In this document: piece after piece, positions 1 through 9,614 of the stretch
Position numbering within the stretch: position 1 is the first letter of the stretch
Layout of the letters: each line of letters opens with the position of its first letter
DNA from: Corynebacterium ciconiae DSM 44920
GTDB lineage: Bacteria; Actinomycetota; Actinomycetes; Mycobacteriales; Mycobacteriaceae
Reading direction: 5' to 3'
Length of the DNA: 64,000 nt
Assembly: GCF_030440575.1 (NCBI RefSeq)
Contig: NZ_CP047189.1
Coordinates: forward strand, 682,001 to 746,000
Notes under the pieces: generated by a model
What the model saw: the letters and a program-made list of their open reading frames with translations, nothing else
Database searches by the model: none
What the model was told of the DNA's origin: nothing
Translations under genes and position numbers: made by a program

Positions 1-1148
1 GTGCCCAAGGTCACGTCCGCCCCGCGCAGGGCGTCTACGAAGCGCTCAAGATTCTCCGGCGAGGTGGCAAAGTTCAGCCGGGCACAGGAGGCAAAGCGTC
101 CCGCGGGGGCAAAGCCCAACCCGTCGTTGAGCACCGCTCCACAGTGATGCTGCACAGCCGCCGCGGCGGACGACTCTGCGGCGAAGGGAGTGTCGCTGAA
201 GTCGAGCCACATGAGATAGGTGGCCTCTGGGGTGCTGGTGCGTAGCCCCGCGACCGCATCGGGGAGAGCCTGGAGGAGATAGTCGCGGTTGCGCCGCAGC
301 AGGGCGAGCTGCTCATCCAGATAGTCGGTGGAGGCGGTGTAGGCAGCGGCCGCTCCGACGAGGCCGAGCGTGGAAAAACCGCCGGTCACTAATGGACCGG
401 CGGTGTGAAACGCCTGCTGGTGCTCGGGGTTGGTGAAATACATTTGGGCGCATTTCAACCCAGCGATATTCCACGCCTTCGAGGTGGCGGTGGCAGTCAC
501 ACAGACTCGACGCGCGTTCTCGCTCACCGAGGCCACCGGCTCGTGGGGGCGCTCGTAGCAGATAGGGGCGTGGATTTCGTCAACGATCACGAGGATGCCG
601 AGCTCCGCGGCGAGGTCAGTGAGCTGCACCAGACAATCGCGGCTATACATCACGCCCAAGGGATTGTGCGGGGAGCAGAGGATCAACACCCGTCCGCCAC
701 GGGCGTGGGCCTGGCGCAGCTGGTCGAGATCGGGCTGGGGATCGGCGTCGATACACAGCATCTCTCGGCCGGTGATGCGCGGCAGCTCTAGGAAGGGCAT
801 GTAGGCCGGAACGGGCACGATGATGGCGTCGTCCGGCGAGCTGAGCAGTTCGATGGCCAGCTGCACCGAGCGCACCACATCGGAAGTGATCTCCACCTGC
901 TCGGGGTCGGGTGCCCAGCCGTAGCGCCGACGGTAGAAGGACGCCATTGCTTCTTTCACACAGTCGACATGGATGGGATAGCCGAAGGCTTCGCGTTCTA
1001 CCGCCTGTCGCAGTGCGGCGGTGACTTCCGGATGGGTGGAGAAGTCGGATTCGGCGATCCACAGGGGCAGCAGTGCGGGGTCATAGGCATTCCACTTTTG
1101 GGTGCCTCGGCGGCGCAGCGTCTCGTTATCGAGGAAGTGACAATCCAT
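1..1148 (-). CDS. MalY/PatB-type PLP-dependent C-S lyase/aminotransferase, partial
   Basis: The frame is open from an ATG at 1148 leftwards to the window edge, about 382 codons, so only the last few residues are missing. It is a fold-type I PLP enzyme of the MalY/PatB group, which cleaves cystathionine or related C-S bonds, or transaminates. Visible family signs are a HNPLGV-like substrate/PLP segment, the DEIHAP segment, and the PLP-lysine context SKAWNIAG. An in-frame ATG at 1163 is an alternative start. The gene is divergent from idi across about 55 bp. The family is clear, but the exact substrate cannot be told from sequence. Confidence 0.88.
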   Translation of the reverse strand, partial: MDCHFLDNETLRRRGTQKWNAYDPALLPLWIAESDFSTHPEVTAALRQAVEREAFGYPIHVDCVKEAMASFYRRRYGWAPDPEQVEITSDVVRSVQLAIELLSSPDDAIIVPVPAYMPFLELPRITGREMLCIDADPQPDLDQLRQAHARGGRVLILCSPHNPLGVMYSRDCLVQLTDLAAELGILVIVDEIHAPICYERPHEPVASVSENARRVCVTATATSKAWNIAGLKCAQMYFTNPEHQQAFHTAGPLVTGGFSTLGLVGAAAAYTASTDYLDEQLALLRRNRDYLLQALPDAVAGLRTSTPEATYLMWLDFSDTPFAAESSAAAAVQHHCGAVLNDGLGFAPAGRFASCARLNFATSPENLERFVDALRGADVTLG

Positions 1149-1203
1149 GGACCCATTGTGCATGGCTACGATCACCCCTGCCCACCCGCTATGGTGGATC
1201 AGT

Positions 1204-1755
1204 ATGAACGCCTGCGAACGCGTCGTGGTGCTCGATAGCAACAATCAGCCGATCGGCACCGCTGTGAAATCCGAGGTCCACACCACCGACACCCCGTATC
1301 ATTTGGCCTTTTCCTGCTATGTGCTCAGCGATAAAGGTGACGTGCTGTTGACCCGCCGCGCATTAAGCAAAGCCACGTGGCCGGGGGTATGGACCAATAG
1401 TTTCTGCGGGCATCCCGGCCCTGGCGAGGAGATTCCGGCGGCGATTAGGCGGCGCGCCCAGCAGGAGTTGGGTCTCGAGGGGCTCTATGGCATCGAGGAG
1501 GTGCTGCCCACCTACTCCTACCGCGCGGTGGATTCTAGCGGCATCGTGGAGCATGAATTCTGCCCCGTCTACATTGCGCGTATCGACGCCACCTCCACGC
1601 CCCAGCCCGCCACAACCGAGGTGGATTCCTTCGGCTGGGCCACCCCCGCAGAGCTGGCCGCCGCGGTGGATGCCACCGGTTTTGCATTCAGCCCGTGGAT
1701 GGTGGACCAGCTGAGGCACCGGCGGCTGCGCGAGGCGCTCGGCTGCCTCCGTTAG
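1204..1755 (+). CDS. idi: isopentenyl-diphosphate delta-isomerase, type I
   Basis: Nudix-fold isomerase interconverting IPP and DMAPP, supplying prenyl chains for UppS and carotenoid enzymes also encoded here. The 183-residue length is typical. The catalytic cysteine lies in SFCGHP and the catalytic glutamate in EHEFCPVY. I chose the ATG at 1204 over an in-frame upstream ATG at 1147, because the protein then begins with the usual Idi N-terminus. A TATGGT box (1190-1195) lies 8 nt before this ATG, suggesting a leaderless transcript. The gene ends immediately before the convergent maltokinase gene. It carries a near-copy of the GCTTATCGAC word at 1578. Confidence 0.95.
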   Translation: MNACERVVVLDSNNQPIGTAVKSEVHTTDTPYHLAFSCYVLSDKGDVLLTRRALSKATWPGVWTNSFCGHPGPGEEIPAAIRRRAQQELGLEGLYGIEEVLPTYSYRAVDSSGIVEHEFCPVYIARIDATSTPQPATTEVDSFGWATPAELAAAVDATGFAFSPWMVDQLRHRRLREALGCLR

Positions 1756-2964
1756 CTAGCGCACAATCGCGTTGACCGCGCCGAGCGGAAGCCACATCCA
1801 ATCGGGGCGGTTATTCGCCTCGTAGGCCACCTCGTAGAGCGCCTTGTCCAGCACGAAGGCATCGAGGATATCGAAATTCGCCTGGGTGCTGTGGTCGAAT
1901 CGGTAGCCGTCCAGCAGCGAGGCGGTGGCCGTATCGCACCACATGTGGCGGGACTCGGAGGTGCCGGCCTGCTCGAAATTGGCGGCATAGTCGATGGATC
2001 GGATGAGCCCAGCCACATCGCGAAGGGGGCTGTCCATGCGCCGCCGCTCCGCGAGGGGACGAGCGGGTTCGCCCTCGAAGTCGATGAGGATGTATTTCTC
2101 GCCCTGCTTGAGGGTTTGGCCCAAGTGGAGATCGCCGTGGACGCGCTGCACCGGAACCTCATGTTCGTGCAGCCGCTGGTACACCGCCCGGGCCTGCTCG
2201 GCGTAGGGCTCGAGATCCGGCACTTGGGCGAGGACATCCTCCAGTCGGGTGCTAAGAGCCCGCGCCACCGTAGAACCGGGCACTGTCTCGGCGCCGAAAT
2301 GGCGGGCCAGCAGCTGGTGCACCTCGGCGGTGGCTACCCCGAGGTTACGGGCGGAGTCGGAAAAGTCCGCACCCTGGCGCACCGCGGCGAGAGCATCGGC
2401 CCAGCCGTCGCTGGCCTCGGGCACGAAGTCCTGCACCATGCCGGTGATCATGGTCTCGCCCTCGATCTCGTGGGTGAGATAGCCCCGCAATGGGGCGATG
2501 TGCCCGCAATGATGTTCCGACAGCCCTGCCAGCAGCTCCACATCGGGGTTGATGCCGCCGGCGAGTTTGCGGAAGAACTTCACGATCACCTTCTCGCCGA
2601 AGATGATGGAGGTATTGGATTGCTCGCCCTCGATCACCCTGCCGAGAGCCCCGTCCGGCGGCAGCGGCTGGGTGGCCCCAGGCACGGTGTGGACCTGGCC
2701 GCCGCCGGGCAGAGAGTCGGTGGTGATGAGCTCACCCATGCGGGCCGCGATGGCCGGCTGGGCAAGAACGTCGGTGTTGGTACCGTCGAGAAGCAACTGA
2801 TACAGATCGGAGCCGCTCGCTCGGTGTACCCGCGCCACCACCCATCTGGCGTCGTCGCTACCGCTCAGCGGGGCGGTGTGGACCACCTCGATATCGGTGA
2901 TGGCCTCTGATTTTGCGCCGTAGAAGCGCTGGGAGGCCAGCATGGTTGCGAGTGCGGAATCCAT
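1756..2964 (-). CDS. mak: maltokinase (Mak/Pep2 type)
   Basis: 402-residue aminoglycoside-phosphotransferase-like kinase that phosphorylates maltose to maltose-1-phosphate in the TreS-Mak route. The phosphotransferase core is visible as HGDLHLGQ (catalytic Asp) and IDFEGEP (metal-binding Asp), followed by the RMDSPLRDVAG segment seen in maltokinases. The gene begins 9 nt after treS and has an AGGAG ribosome site just upstream, so the two are one operon. It is somewhat shorter than many actinobacterial Mak proteins, which often have longer N-terminal cap domains. Function rests on family plus the treS neighbour. Confidence 0.9.
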   Translation of the reverse strand: MDSALATMLASQRFYGAKSEAITDIEVVHTAPLSGSDDARWVVARVHRASGSDLYQLLLDGTNTDVLAQPAIAARMGELITTDSLPGGGQVHTVPGATQPLPPDGALGRVIEGEQSNTSIIFGEKVIVKFFRKLAGGINPDVELLAGLSEHHCGHIAPLRGYLTHEIEGETMITGMVQDFVPEASDGWADALAAVRQGADFSDSARNLGVATAEVHQLLARHFGAETVPGSTVARALSTRLEDVLAQVPDLEPYAEQARAVYQRLHEHEVPVQRVHGDLHLGQTLKQGEKYILIDFEGEPARPLAERRRMDSPLRDVAGLIRSIDYAANFEQAGTSESRHMWCDTATASLLDGYRFDHSTQANFDILDAFVLDKALYEVAYEANNRPDWMWLPLGAVNAIVR

Positions 2965-2973
2965 GATCAGCTC

Positions 2974-4743
2974 CTAAGCGTCGGGATCAGTGAGTTCGAA
3001 CCAGAAGAAACCGTGCGGGGCCAGGGTAACGACCCACGGCTCGTCGGTGATCTCCGGGAAGTGTTCGCCACCGCTGAGCTCCACGGGGATGCGGCCGGCG
3101 AACTCGGAGAGGTCCAAGGACACGGCCTGCGGGCGGCGCGACATGTTATTCACGCACAGCAGCGTCTCCTTCTCATCACGCAGCAGGTAGCTGAGGATGG
3201 CAAAGTTTTTTGCCGGCACCTCGGTGAACTCGCCGAAACCGAAGGCCGAGTGCTGCTTGCGGGTGTGGATCAGATTGCGGGTCCAGTGCAGCAGCGAATT
3301 CTCGCCGGCCATCTGGGCCTCCACATTCAGGGCATCGTAGCCATACTGGGCGTTTTGGATCACCGGCAAGTAGAGGCGCTCCGGATCGGCCTTGGAGAAG
3401 CCGCCATTGCGGTCGCTGCTCCACTGCATCGGGGTACGCACGCCGTCGCGGTCGCCGAGCCAGATGTTATCGCCCATGCCGATCTCATCGCCGTAGTACA
3501 GCACCGGGGATCCGGGCAGCGAGAGCAAAAGCCCGGTGAAGAGCTCCAGCTGGTTGCGGTCGCCCTCCAGCAGCGGCGCGAGACGGCGGCGGATACCCAC
3601 ATTCGCCTTCATGCGCGGCTCCTTGGCGAACTGCTCGTACATGAAGGCGCGTTCCTCGTCCGTCACCATCTCGAGGGTCAGCTCATCGTGGTTGCGCAGG
3701 AAGATGCCCCACTGCGCCGAAGACGGAATGGAAGGGGTGTCCTTGAGGATCTCGGAGATGGGGCGGCGCGATTCGCGGCGCACTGCCATAAAGATGCGCG
3801 GCATGAGCGGGAAGTGGAATGCCATGTGGCACTCATCGCCCTCCACCGGCTCGCCAAAGTACTCCACTACATCGGCCGGCCACTGATTGGCCTCGGCCAG
3901 CAGCACCCGTCCTGGGTACTCCTGGTCGATCACCTCGCGGCAGCGCTTGAGGAACTCGTGGGTCTTGGGCAGGTTCTCGCAGTTGGTGCCCTCTTCCTCG
4001 AAGAGATAGGGCACCGCATCAAGGCGGAAACCATCAAGGCCCAGATCCAGCCAGAAGCGCAGAACATCCAGCATGGCTTCCTGAACCTCGGGGTTTTCAT
4101 AGTTGAGGTCCGGCTGGTGAGAGAAGAAACGGTGCCAGTAGTACTGCTGGCGCTCCGGATCCCAGCTCCAGTTGGAGGTTTCGGTATCCACGAAGATGAT
4201 GCGGGCATCGGCATACTTCTTGTCCGAATCGCTCCACACGTAGAAGTCGCCATAGGGCCCCTCTGGATCCTTACGGGACTCGATAAACCAAGGGTGCTGG
4301 TCAGAGGTGTGGTTCATCACCAAGTCGGTGATGATGCGAATACCGCGCTTGTGGGCTTGGTCCACTAGCTCCACGAAATCATCCACGGTGCCGAACTCGG
4401 GCAGCACCTCGCGGAAGTTGCGGATATCGTAGCCGCCATCGCGCAGCGGGGAATCGTAGAAGGGCGGAAGCCAGAGGCAATCCACGCCCAACCACTCCAA
4501 ATAATCCAGCTTCGAGATCAGACCCTGCAGGTCGCCGGAGCCGGAATTTGTGGAGTCATGGAAGGCGCGAACAAGCACCTCATAAAACACGGCTTCCTTA
4601 TACCACCCTGGCTCGAGGCTGTTCTCGGCCATCTTCGGGGTGGCGTAGTCCTCTGAGGAGGGTTCTACAACATAGCCTTCCGCGTCGACTTCCGGTTCGG
4701 CGGCGGGCTCGTGGTGTGCGAGTTTCAACGGGTCTTCTGCCAT
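2974..4743 (-). CDS. treS: maltose alpha-D-glucosyltransferase / trehalose synthase
   Basis: 589-residue GH13 enzyme interconverting maltose and trehalose by intramolecular transglucosylation. The (beta/alpha)8 motifs are present: DLVMNHTSDQHPWF, GFRLDAVPY with the nucleophile Asp, LLAEANQ with the acid/base Glu, and RNHDEL with the third carboxylate. The first ~40 residues are an acidic, family-variable leader. The downstream gene is maltokinase, the classic TreS partner, so the pair probably channels trehalose-derived maltose to maltose-1-phosphate. I see no GlgE gene in the window. Confidence 0.95.
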   Translation of the reverse strand: MAEDPLKLAHHEPAAEPEVDAEGYVVEPSSEDYATPKMAENSLEPGWYKEAVFYEVLVRAFHDSTNSGSGDLQGLISKLDYLEWLGVDCLWLPPFYDSPLRDGGYDIRNFREVLPEFGTVDDFVELVDQAHKRGIRIITDLVMNHTSDQHPWFIESRKDPEGPYGDFYVWSDSDKKYADARIIFVDTETSNWSWDPERQQYYWHRFFSHQPDLNYENPEVQEAMLDVLRFWLDLGLDGFRLDAVPYLFEEEGTNCENLPKTHEFLKRCREVIDQEYPGRVLLAEANQWPADVVEYFGEPVEGDECHMAFHFPLMPRIFMAVRRESRRPISEILKDTPSIPSSAQWGIFLRNHDELTLEMVTDEERAFMYEQFAKEPRMKANVGIRRRLAPLLEGDRNQLELFTGLLLSLPGSPVLYYGDEIGMGDNIWLGDRDGVRTPMQWSSDRNGGFSKADPERLYLPVIQNAQYGYDALNVEAQMAGENSLLHWTRNLIHTRKQHSAFGFGEFTEVPAKNFAILSYLLRDEKETLLCVNNMSRRPQAVSLDLSEFAGRIPVELSGGEHFPEITDEPWVVTLAPHGFFWFELTDPDA

Positions 4744-4792
4744 ATAGACCAGATTAGAGAAAACTCCCGCCGCGCGCGGCAGCTCCCCCTGC

Positions 4793-5518
4793 TTAACCTT
4801 CGAGGGCCGCCCGCCGACTCATGCGATACTGGCCGATATCGGTCACGGTGGCCTCATTCACGCCCCGGGAATAAGCACCTGGGGCGAAGGTGCGTCCCTC
4901 GCCGCTGCGGGTGTTGAGCGGGGTGTCGCCGATAAACTCGGCGCGGGCCTGGCGGGCCAGGGAGGCATCGTCGATAAGCGCTAAACCGTAGGCAGCGGAG
5001 GTATCGGCGGCTCCGTGCTCGGCCTCCTCCAGCCGAGTGGAGATCATGGTGATAAAACCACGCATGAAGCTGCGCCTGAGCGTGACCGTGGAGTGATACA
5101 GCCCGCGGTGATAATCCTGGCGCAGCTCCCAGGCGCGGGCCAGCATGATCGGGTTAATGAGCGTATAGAGCGTAGATACCCGCTCGAGGTGTCGGGCGCG
5201 GCCGAACACCACGGCCTCGCCCACCTTGGTGGAGCGGTAGGTGGAGTAAACAAAGCCTTCGCAGTGCAAGCAACGGGCGATCGCCATCAACAGCGTGCTT
5301 TGCATATCTGTATAGGACCCGCCGAAGTGAATATGCATGTGGGTAACGGCATCGCCTGGATCGTCCCCGCCGAGATCCCGCTCGTCGAGTTCGTAGTGGG
5401 CCATGAGCTCGAAGGCCTTGGCAAAGTAGGTATCGCCCTCATCGGTGCCGGCGCGATCACACGCCTGTGCGAGAACCTTACGGATCTTGTCTTTGATGGA
5501 TGTCAGTGAGCTGGCCAT
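4793..5518 (-). CDS. DUF2786 domain protein
   Basis: 241 residues from an ATG at 5518 preceded by a clear AAGGAG ribosome site. A longer in-frame extension to 5647 has no such site. The N-terminal part (residues ~5-45, starting SLTSIKDKIRKVLAQA) matches the DUF2786 pattern, an uncharacterised domain frequent in actinobacteria and phages. The remainder is mixed alpha/beta with an acidic segment. Nothing indicates a catalytic site. The gene encodes one copy of the repeated GCTTATCGAC word at 4970. It is separated from treS by about 50 bp and is probably its own unit. Confidence 0.7.
   Translation of the reverse strand: MASSLTSIKDKIRKVLAQACDRAGTDEGDTYFAKAFELMAHYELDERDLGGDDPGDAVTHMHIHFGGSYTDMQSTLLMAIARCLHCEGFVYSTYRSTKVGEAVVFGRARHLERVSTLYTLINPIMLARAWELRQDYHRGLYHSTVTLRRSFMRGFITMISTRLEEAEHGAADTSAAYGLALIDDASLARQARAEFIGDTPLNTRSGEGRTFAPGAYSRGVNEATVTDIGQYRMSRRAALEG
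4970..4979 (-). repeat. GCTTATCGAC word, copy 1
   Basis: Exact 10-bp copy in the DUF2786 gene, read as part of LIDD. Followed by GATGCCTCCC in the motif orientation. Confidence 0.85.
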
Positions 5519-5685
5519 GGATGTCTCCTTCAGAATTGTGGCGGTGGCGCCTGCCTCACAGGCACCAGGTATCCGCAGCCTAGAAGCTCCATGAACGCGA
5601 AGGAGCCCATCCTGAAGAAAACCGGCCCAGGCTGTGCATAGCCCCATTTTCTATCCACAGCCCCACAGTGGCCCGTGCCGGCCAG

Positions 5686-7110
5686 CTACTCCCACGCCTC
5701 GCGCCGAGCGGGGCCGCGCTGTTTCACCGGCAAACGAAAATGCACCCGCACCCCGTAGAGCGGATCGGTGACTACCTGCGGCGGCGCGCCCGGATCGGCC
5801 AAGGAGAGCGACAACGCTGCGCGGTTGCCGCGGCCTGGTTCGTGGGCGGGCCACTCCGGGCGCTCGTTTCGGGCAAAACCGAGAAGCAGCTGGTGCATCT
5901 GCCGTGCCCGCGGGGCCAGCCGCTCCGGATCCGTGCCGGCGAAGGTGGCCACCATGGGGGAGGGGTGATTCAGCACGTCGAAGGCGAGTAGTAAATCCAC
6001 GCAGTGCAACGCCGGGCGGTCCCGCTCGGCCTCCCCACCCAGCTGCACCAGCCACGTCGAGCCCTGCTGTCGTTCGGTCACGGCCTGCACCCAGCGGGTA
6101 ATCGAGGCATCGGAGATAAACCGTCGCGCCACTTGGCCGGGATAGTGGGTAGCCACCCAGTGTAGATAGCTACGGGTGCTGTGCAGGAGGAACCGGCTCG
6201 CCAACAGTCGCACTCCCATACCCACCAGCCAGGGGGCGTTTTCATCGAGCCACGCCGCGGTGGGCTCGAGATACATTTCGTGCTCGGTGTAGGTGAGCAG
6301 AATATCCACATCCGCTAGCTCCCCGGGGATGAAAGGATAGGGGCCAACCGCCGGCCCATAGAAGTAGCGTCGCCGCAGCGAGGCATAGGCCTTCGCCAGC
6401 TTGGCCGGCTTGCGTTCGGCCACCTTATTGAGCGAGGTTTGGGTGATCGGCGCGCCGAGAGCACTGCGCAGCCAGCCGCGCCGGGCATAAAAGTCTTGCG
6501 GCGGAAAGCCCGGCGACATTGCCACCAGCCGTCGAAACGTGCCGGTGTAGTGGTCGCGCCGGGCCAGCCACAGGGCGATGCCCGCCCCAGCGGATTGGCC
6601 CACCAGGGTGACATTGGTGGGATCCCCGCCGAAGGATTCGATGCAGCGCTGGATCCAGTCCAATCCCATCTGCACGTCGCTGACCCCGCGATAGGCGAAG
6701 TCTTCGTCGGCGCGAAATTGGGCGAATCCTTCCAAGCGCATGCGATAACCGATCGACACCACGATCGCCCCCGAGTGGGCGAAGGCATGGGAGCGGTACC
6801 ACGAGCCGTCATAGTGGTCGGATTCGTAGCGGCCGCCGTGCACGAAGGCGATCACGGGCAGATCCTTGGGCACCCCGTGCCCGGCGCGCGGCAGGGCGGA
6901 GACGGGAGCGATCACGCTGAGCCCCACCTCGCGTTGGCGTGGCGTGGTGGCATCGATAACCTCGCTGGTGGCGGCGGCACGCTCGGGGAAGTCGAAAGGC
7001 TGTGCATAGTGCACGTGGGGGATGCCGCAAAACTCGGCCACCCCGTCCTCGTAGACCCTCCCGCGGATGGTGCCCACAGGGCTCGGCACGGTGATCGTGT
7101 TCTCACTCAT
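5686..7110 (-). CDS. carboxylesterase/lipase, type-B family
   Basis: 474-residue alpha/beta-hydrolase of the type-B carboxylesterase family. The N-terminus (VPSPVGTIRGRV) is the usual start of that family. An oxyanion-hole motif FVHGGRY and the nucleophile elbow GQSAGAG are both visible. No signal peptide is seen, so it is probably cytoplasmic. An acidic residue and a C-terminal histidine needed for the triad are plausible but not pinned down by eye. The substrate is unknown. It is divergent from the M3 peptidase gene, with a GCTTATCGACGCCACC site between them. Confidence 0.85.
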   Translation of the reverse strand: MSENTITVPSPVGTIRGRVYEDGVAEFCGIPHVHYAQPFDFPERAAATSEVIDATTPRQREVGLSVIAPVSALPRAGHGVPKDLPVIAFVHGGRYESDHYDGSWYRSHAFAHSGAIVVSIGYRMRLEGFAQFRADEDFAYRGVSDVQMGLDWIQRCIESFGGDPTNVTLVGQSAGAGIALWLARRDHYTGTFRRLVAMSPGFPPQDFYARRGWLRSALGAPITQTSLNKVAERKPAKLAKAYASLRRRYFYGPAVGPYPFIPGELADVDILLTYTEHEMYLEPTAAWLDENAPWLVGMGVRLLASRFLLHSTRSYLHWVATHYPGQVARRFISDASITRWVQAVTERQQGSTWLVQLGGEAERDRPALHCVDLLLAFDVLNHPSPMVATFAGTDPERLAPRARQMHQLLLGFARNERPEWPAHEPGRGNRAALSLSLADPGAPPQVVTDPLYGVRVHFRLPVKQRGPARREAWE

Positions 7111-7165
7111 GGGTGTTTATGCTATCGCAGGCAACACTACTTTCCCCAAGAAAACAGTGGAGCAT

Positions 7166-7181
7166 GCTTATCGACGCCACC
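7166..7181 (+). repeat. GCTTATCGACGCCACC word, copy 2 (16-bp form)
   Basis: Intergenic, in the divergent region between the carboxylesterase and M3 peptidase genes. Full 16-bp form, followed by TCTCC. Confidence 0.9.
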
Positions 7182-7230
7182 TCTCCTGCCGCGCGATCCT
7201 TATTGACACTCTTCGCTACTATTGGCGGCT

Positions 7231-9297
7231 ATGACGTCTACCACTGAGAGTAACCCCCTGTTGTCCCCGTTCACTCTGGATTACCAGTTGCCGGACTTTG
7301 CCGCCATCCGCTTTGAGCACTTCCGCCCTGCATTCACCGAGGCTATGCGTCGTCACGATGAGGAGATTAGCGAGATTCTCAGCAATGAGGGCTGGGAAGA
7401 TGTGGTGGAGCGTCTCGAGGCCTCGGGCCGCGACCTTGCCCGAGTGGAATCGGTGTTTTTCAACCTCTGCAATACTGACGCCACGGAGGAGATGCTGGAG
7501 CTCGCTGCCGAGCTGGCCCCAGAGCTTGCCGCCCACAGTGATGCCATCATTCAGAACACGCAGCTCTATGAGCTGGTGCGTGATGCCGAGGTGCCGGAGG
7601 GTGAGGAATCCCGCCGCCTGCACGAGTACTACCTGCGCCTGTTCAAGCGTTCCGGTGCCACCTTGGATGAGGAGAAGAAGGCCGAGCTCGCCGAGCTGAA
7701 CCGTGAGCTCTCCTCACTGTCGGAGCGTTTCGGCTCCCAGCTGCTCACCGATACCCAGAAGCTTGCGGTGGAGTTTGACTCCGAAGAGGATCTTGCGGGG
7801 CTGTCGGCCTCTGCGATCGCCTCGGCGCGCCAAGAATCCGGCACCTATGTGCTGCACTTGGATCTGCCCAGCGTCCAGTCGGTGCAATCGCAGCTCGAGC
7901 GGGCCGAATCGCGGCGCCGCGTCTACGAGGCTTCGCTGGCCCGCGGCGTGGAATCCAACACTCCGGTGGCGGTGCGCATGGCGCAGCTGCGCGCTCGCAA
8001 GGCCGAGCTGCTCGGCTACCGCACTCACGCCGAGCTGGTGGTGGAGGAGGAAACCGCGCCGGATACCGCCGCGGTGTGGAGCCTACTCAAGGATCTCGCC
8101 CCGGCTGCTTCCGCCAATGCGCACGGCGAATACAAGCGCATCCACGATGTGGCTGGGGGCGAGGAGATTAGCGCCGCCGACTGGCCCTATTGGGAGAACA
8201 AGCTGCGCGAGCAGGATTACGCCTTGGATGAGTCTCGCCTGCGCGAGTACTTCCCGCTGCGCAGCGTGGTGGAAAAGGGCGTGTTCTTCGCCGCCGAGCG
8301 GCTCTATGGCATCACGGTGCATCAGCGCGAGGATCTACGCGGCTACCACGAGGATGTGGACGTGTGGGAGGTGCGCGACGGAGATGGCACCGGCATCGGC
8401 CTGCTGCTCACCGATTACTATGCCCGCCCCTCCAAGCGCGGCGGCGCCTGGATGTCGGGCTTCGTTGAGCAGTCGGAACTGCTCGGCACCAAGCCGGTGG
8501 TCATCAATGTTCTCAACATCACCAAGCCCGCCGATGGCTCCGAGGCGCTGCTTAGCCTGGGCGAGGTGACCACCCTCTTCCACGAGTTCGGCCACGGCCT
8601 GCACGGGCTGCTGTCGGATGTGCGCTACCCGAGCTTCTCGGGTGCTAACGTGCCGCGCGACTATGTGGAGTTTCCCTCCCAAATCAACGAGAACTGGGCC
8701 CTGGAGCCCGAGGTGCTGCACAACTACGCCCGCCACCATGTCACCGGCGAGGTGATTCCCGCCGAGCTTATCGACGCCATCGAGGCCTCGCGCACCTTCG
8801 GCCAGGGCTTCGGCACCAGCGAATACCTCGGTGCTGCCATCATCGATTACGCCTGGCACAGCCTCACCGCCGCGGAGGCCGAGAAGATCGCCGCCACCCC
8901 AGAAGCTGTGGCCGAGTTCGAGCGCAACGCACTGGTGGATGCCGGGCTTGAGGTGGAGCACATTGCCCCGCGCTATCAAACCCGCTACTTCAACCACATT
9001 TTCGCCAGCGGCTACTCGGCGGGCTACTACTCCTATCTGTGGGCCGAGGCCCTCGATGCCGATGGCTTCGAATGGTTCAAGGAGGTCGGCGCCGCCAGTG
9101 GCTCTGCCCCCAACGATTCCGGCCCCGCCGGTGTGGACGCCGCCTCGGTGCGGGCGGCTGGGCAGCGCTTCCGCGAACTCGTGCTCTCGCGCGGTGCTTC
9201 CCGTGATTTCACCGAGGCCTTCGAGACGCTGCGTGGACGAGAGAAGGATCTCACGCCGCTGCTTCAGCGCCGCGGCCTAGCGGGTGCGACCCGCTAA
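7231..9297 (+). CDS. M3 family metallopeptidase (oligopeptidase A / Dcp type)
   Basis: 688-residue cytoplasmic zinc peptidase that degrades short peptides. The zinc motif HEFGH lies at about residue 450, followed ~25 residues later by an ENWALEPEVL segment supplying the glutamate ligand. ATG 7231 is preferred to an in-frame TTG at 7222. TACTAT at 7217-7222 lies 8 nt upstream of the ATG and there is no ribosome site, suggesting a leaderless mRNA. Overall length matches Dcp/PrlC proteins. Whether it acts as a dipeptidyl carboxypeptidase or an endopeptidase cannot be decided from sequence. Confidence 0.92.
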   Translation: MTSTTESNPLLSPFTLDYQLPDFAAIRFEHFRPAFTEAMRRHDEEISEILSNEGWEDVVERLEASGRDLARVESVFFNLCNTDATEEMLELAAELAPELAAHSDAIIQNTQLYELVRDAEVPEGEESRRLHEYYLRLFKRSGATLDEEKKAELAELNRELSSLSERFGSQLLTDTQKLAVEFDSEEDLAGLSASAIASARQESGTYVLHLDLPSVQSVQSQLERAESRRRVYEASLARGVESNTPVAVRMAQLRARKAELLGYRTHAELVVEEETAPDTAAVWSLLKDLAPAASANAHGEYKRIHDVAGGEEISAADWPYWENKLREQDYALDESRLREYFPLRSVVEKGVFFAAERLYGITVHQREDLRGYHEDVDVWEVRDGDGTGIGLLLTDYYARPSKRGGAWMSGFVEQSELLGTKPVVINVLNITKPADGSEALLSLGEVTTLFHEFGHGLHGLLSDVRYPSFSGANVPRDYVEFPSQINENWALEPEVLHNYARHHVTGEVIPAELIDAIEASRTFGQGFGTSEYLGAAIIDYAWHSLTAAEAEKIAATPEAVAEFERNALVDAGLEVEHIAPRYQTRYFNHIFASGYSAGYYSYLWAEALDADGFEWFKEVGAASGSAPNDSGPAGVDAASVRAAGQRFRELVLSRGASRDFTEAFETLRGREKDLTPLLQRRGLAGATR
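8766..8775 (+). repeat. GCTTATCGAC word, copy 3
   Basis: In the M3 peptidase gene, read as ELIDA. The following bases GCCATC match five of six extended positions. Confidence 0.85.
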
Positions 9298-9308
9298 ACT
9301 AGCAAGCT

Positions 9309-9614
9309 ATGGATGCGCTGCGAGATATCTACGTTGAGATCACCAATGAGCTCGGCCAGTCGATTGTCTCGCTGCCCGTCTGGCTGCAAGCACCCGTGGT
9401 CACCACCGCCGCACTGATCCTCTGTGGGATCGGGGCGGTGGTGTTGTTGCGTGTCATTGACCTGGTGGGCTCGCGCATTCACACCTGGGTGCACCCCGGG
9501 GCGGTGGTCTCGCGCGGCGGCGCGATGACCAGCCGACCAGCCTCGGCGGCGCGGGGTACTAAGATCGTGGTGAACCAAGAGCCCGTCGCGCGGAAAGAGT
9601 CCACCACCGAATGA
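9309..9614 (+). CDS. small single-pass membrane protein
   Basis: 101 residues, starting 11 nt after the M3 peptidase stop. Residues ~25-50 form one hydrophobic helix (APVVTTAALILCGIGAVVLL), followed by a basic, Ser/Arg-rich cytoplasmic tail. No recognised domain. There is no ribosome site. TAAACT, overlapping the preceding stop codon, sits 8 nt before the ATG and could act as a -10 box, but co-transcription with the peptidase gene is equally possible. It overlaps the next tiny membrane-protein gene by ATGA, so the two are translationally coupled. Confidence 0.65.
   Translation: MDALRDIYVEITNELGQSIVSLPVWLQAPVVTTAALILCGIGAVVLLRVIDLVGSRIHTWVHPGAVVSRGGAMTSRPASAARGTKIVVNQEPVARKESTTE

Noticed and set aside
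3013..4368. Long + strand frame across treS
   Set aside because: Antisense to GH13 catalytic motifs. No independent support.
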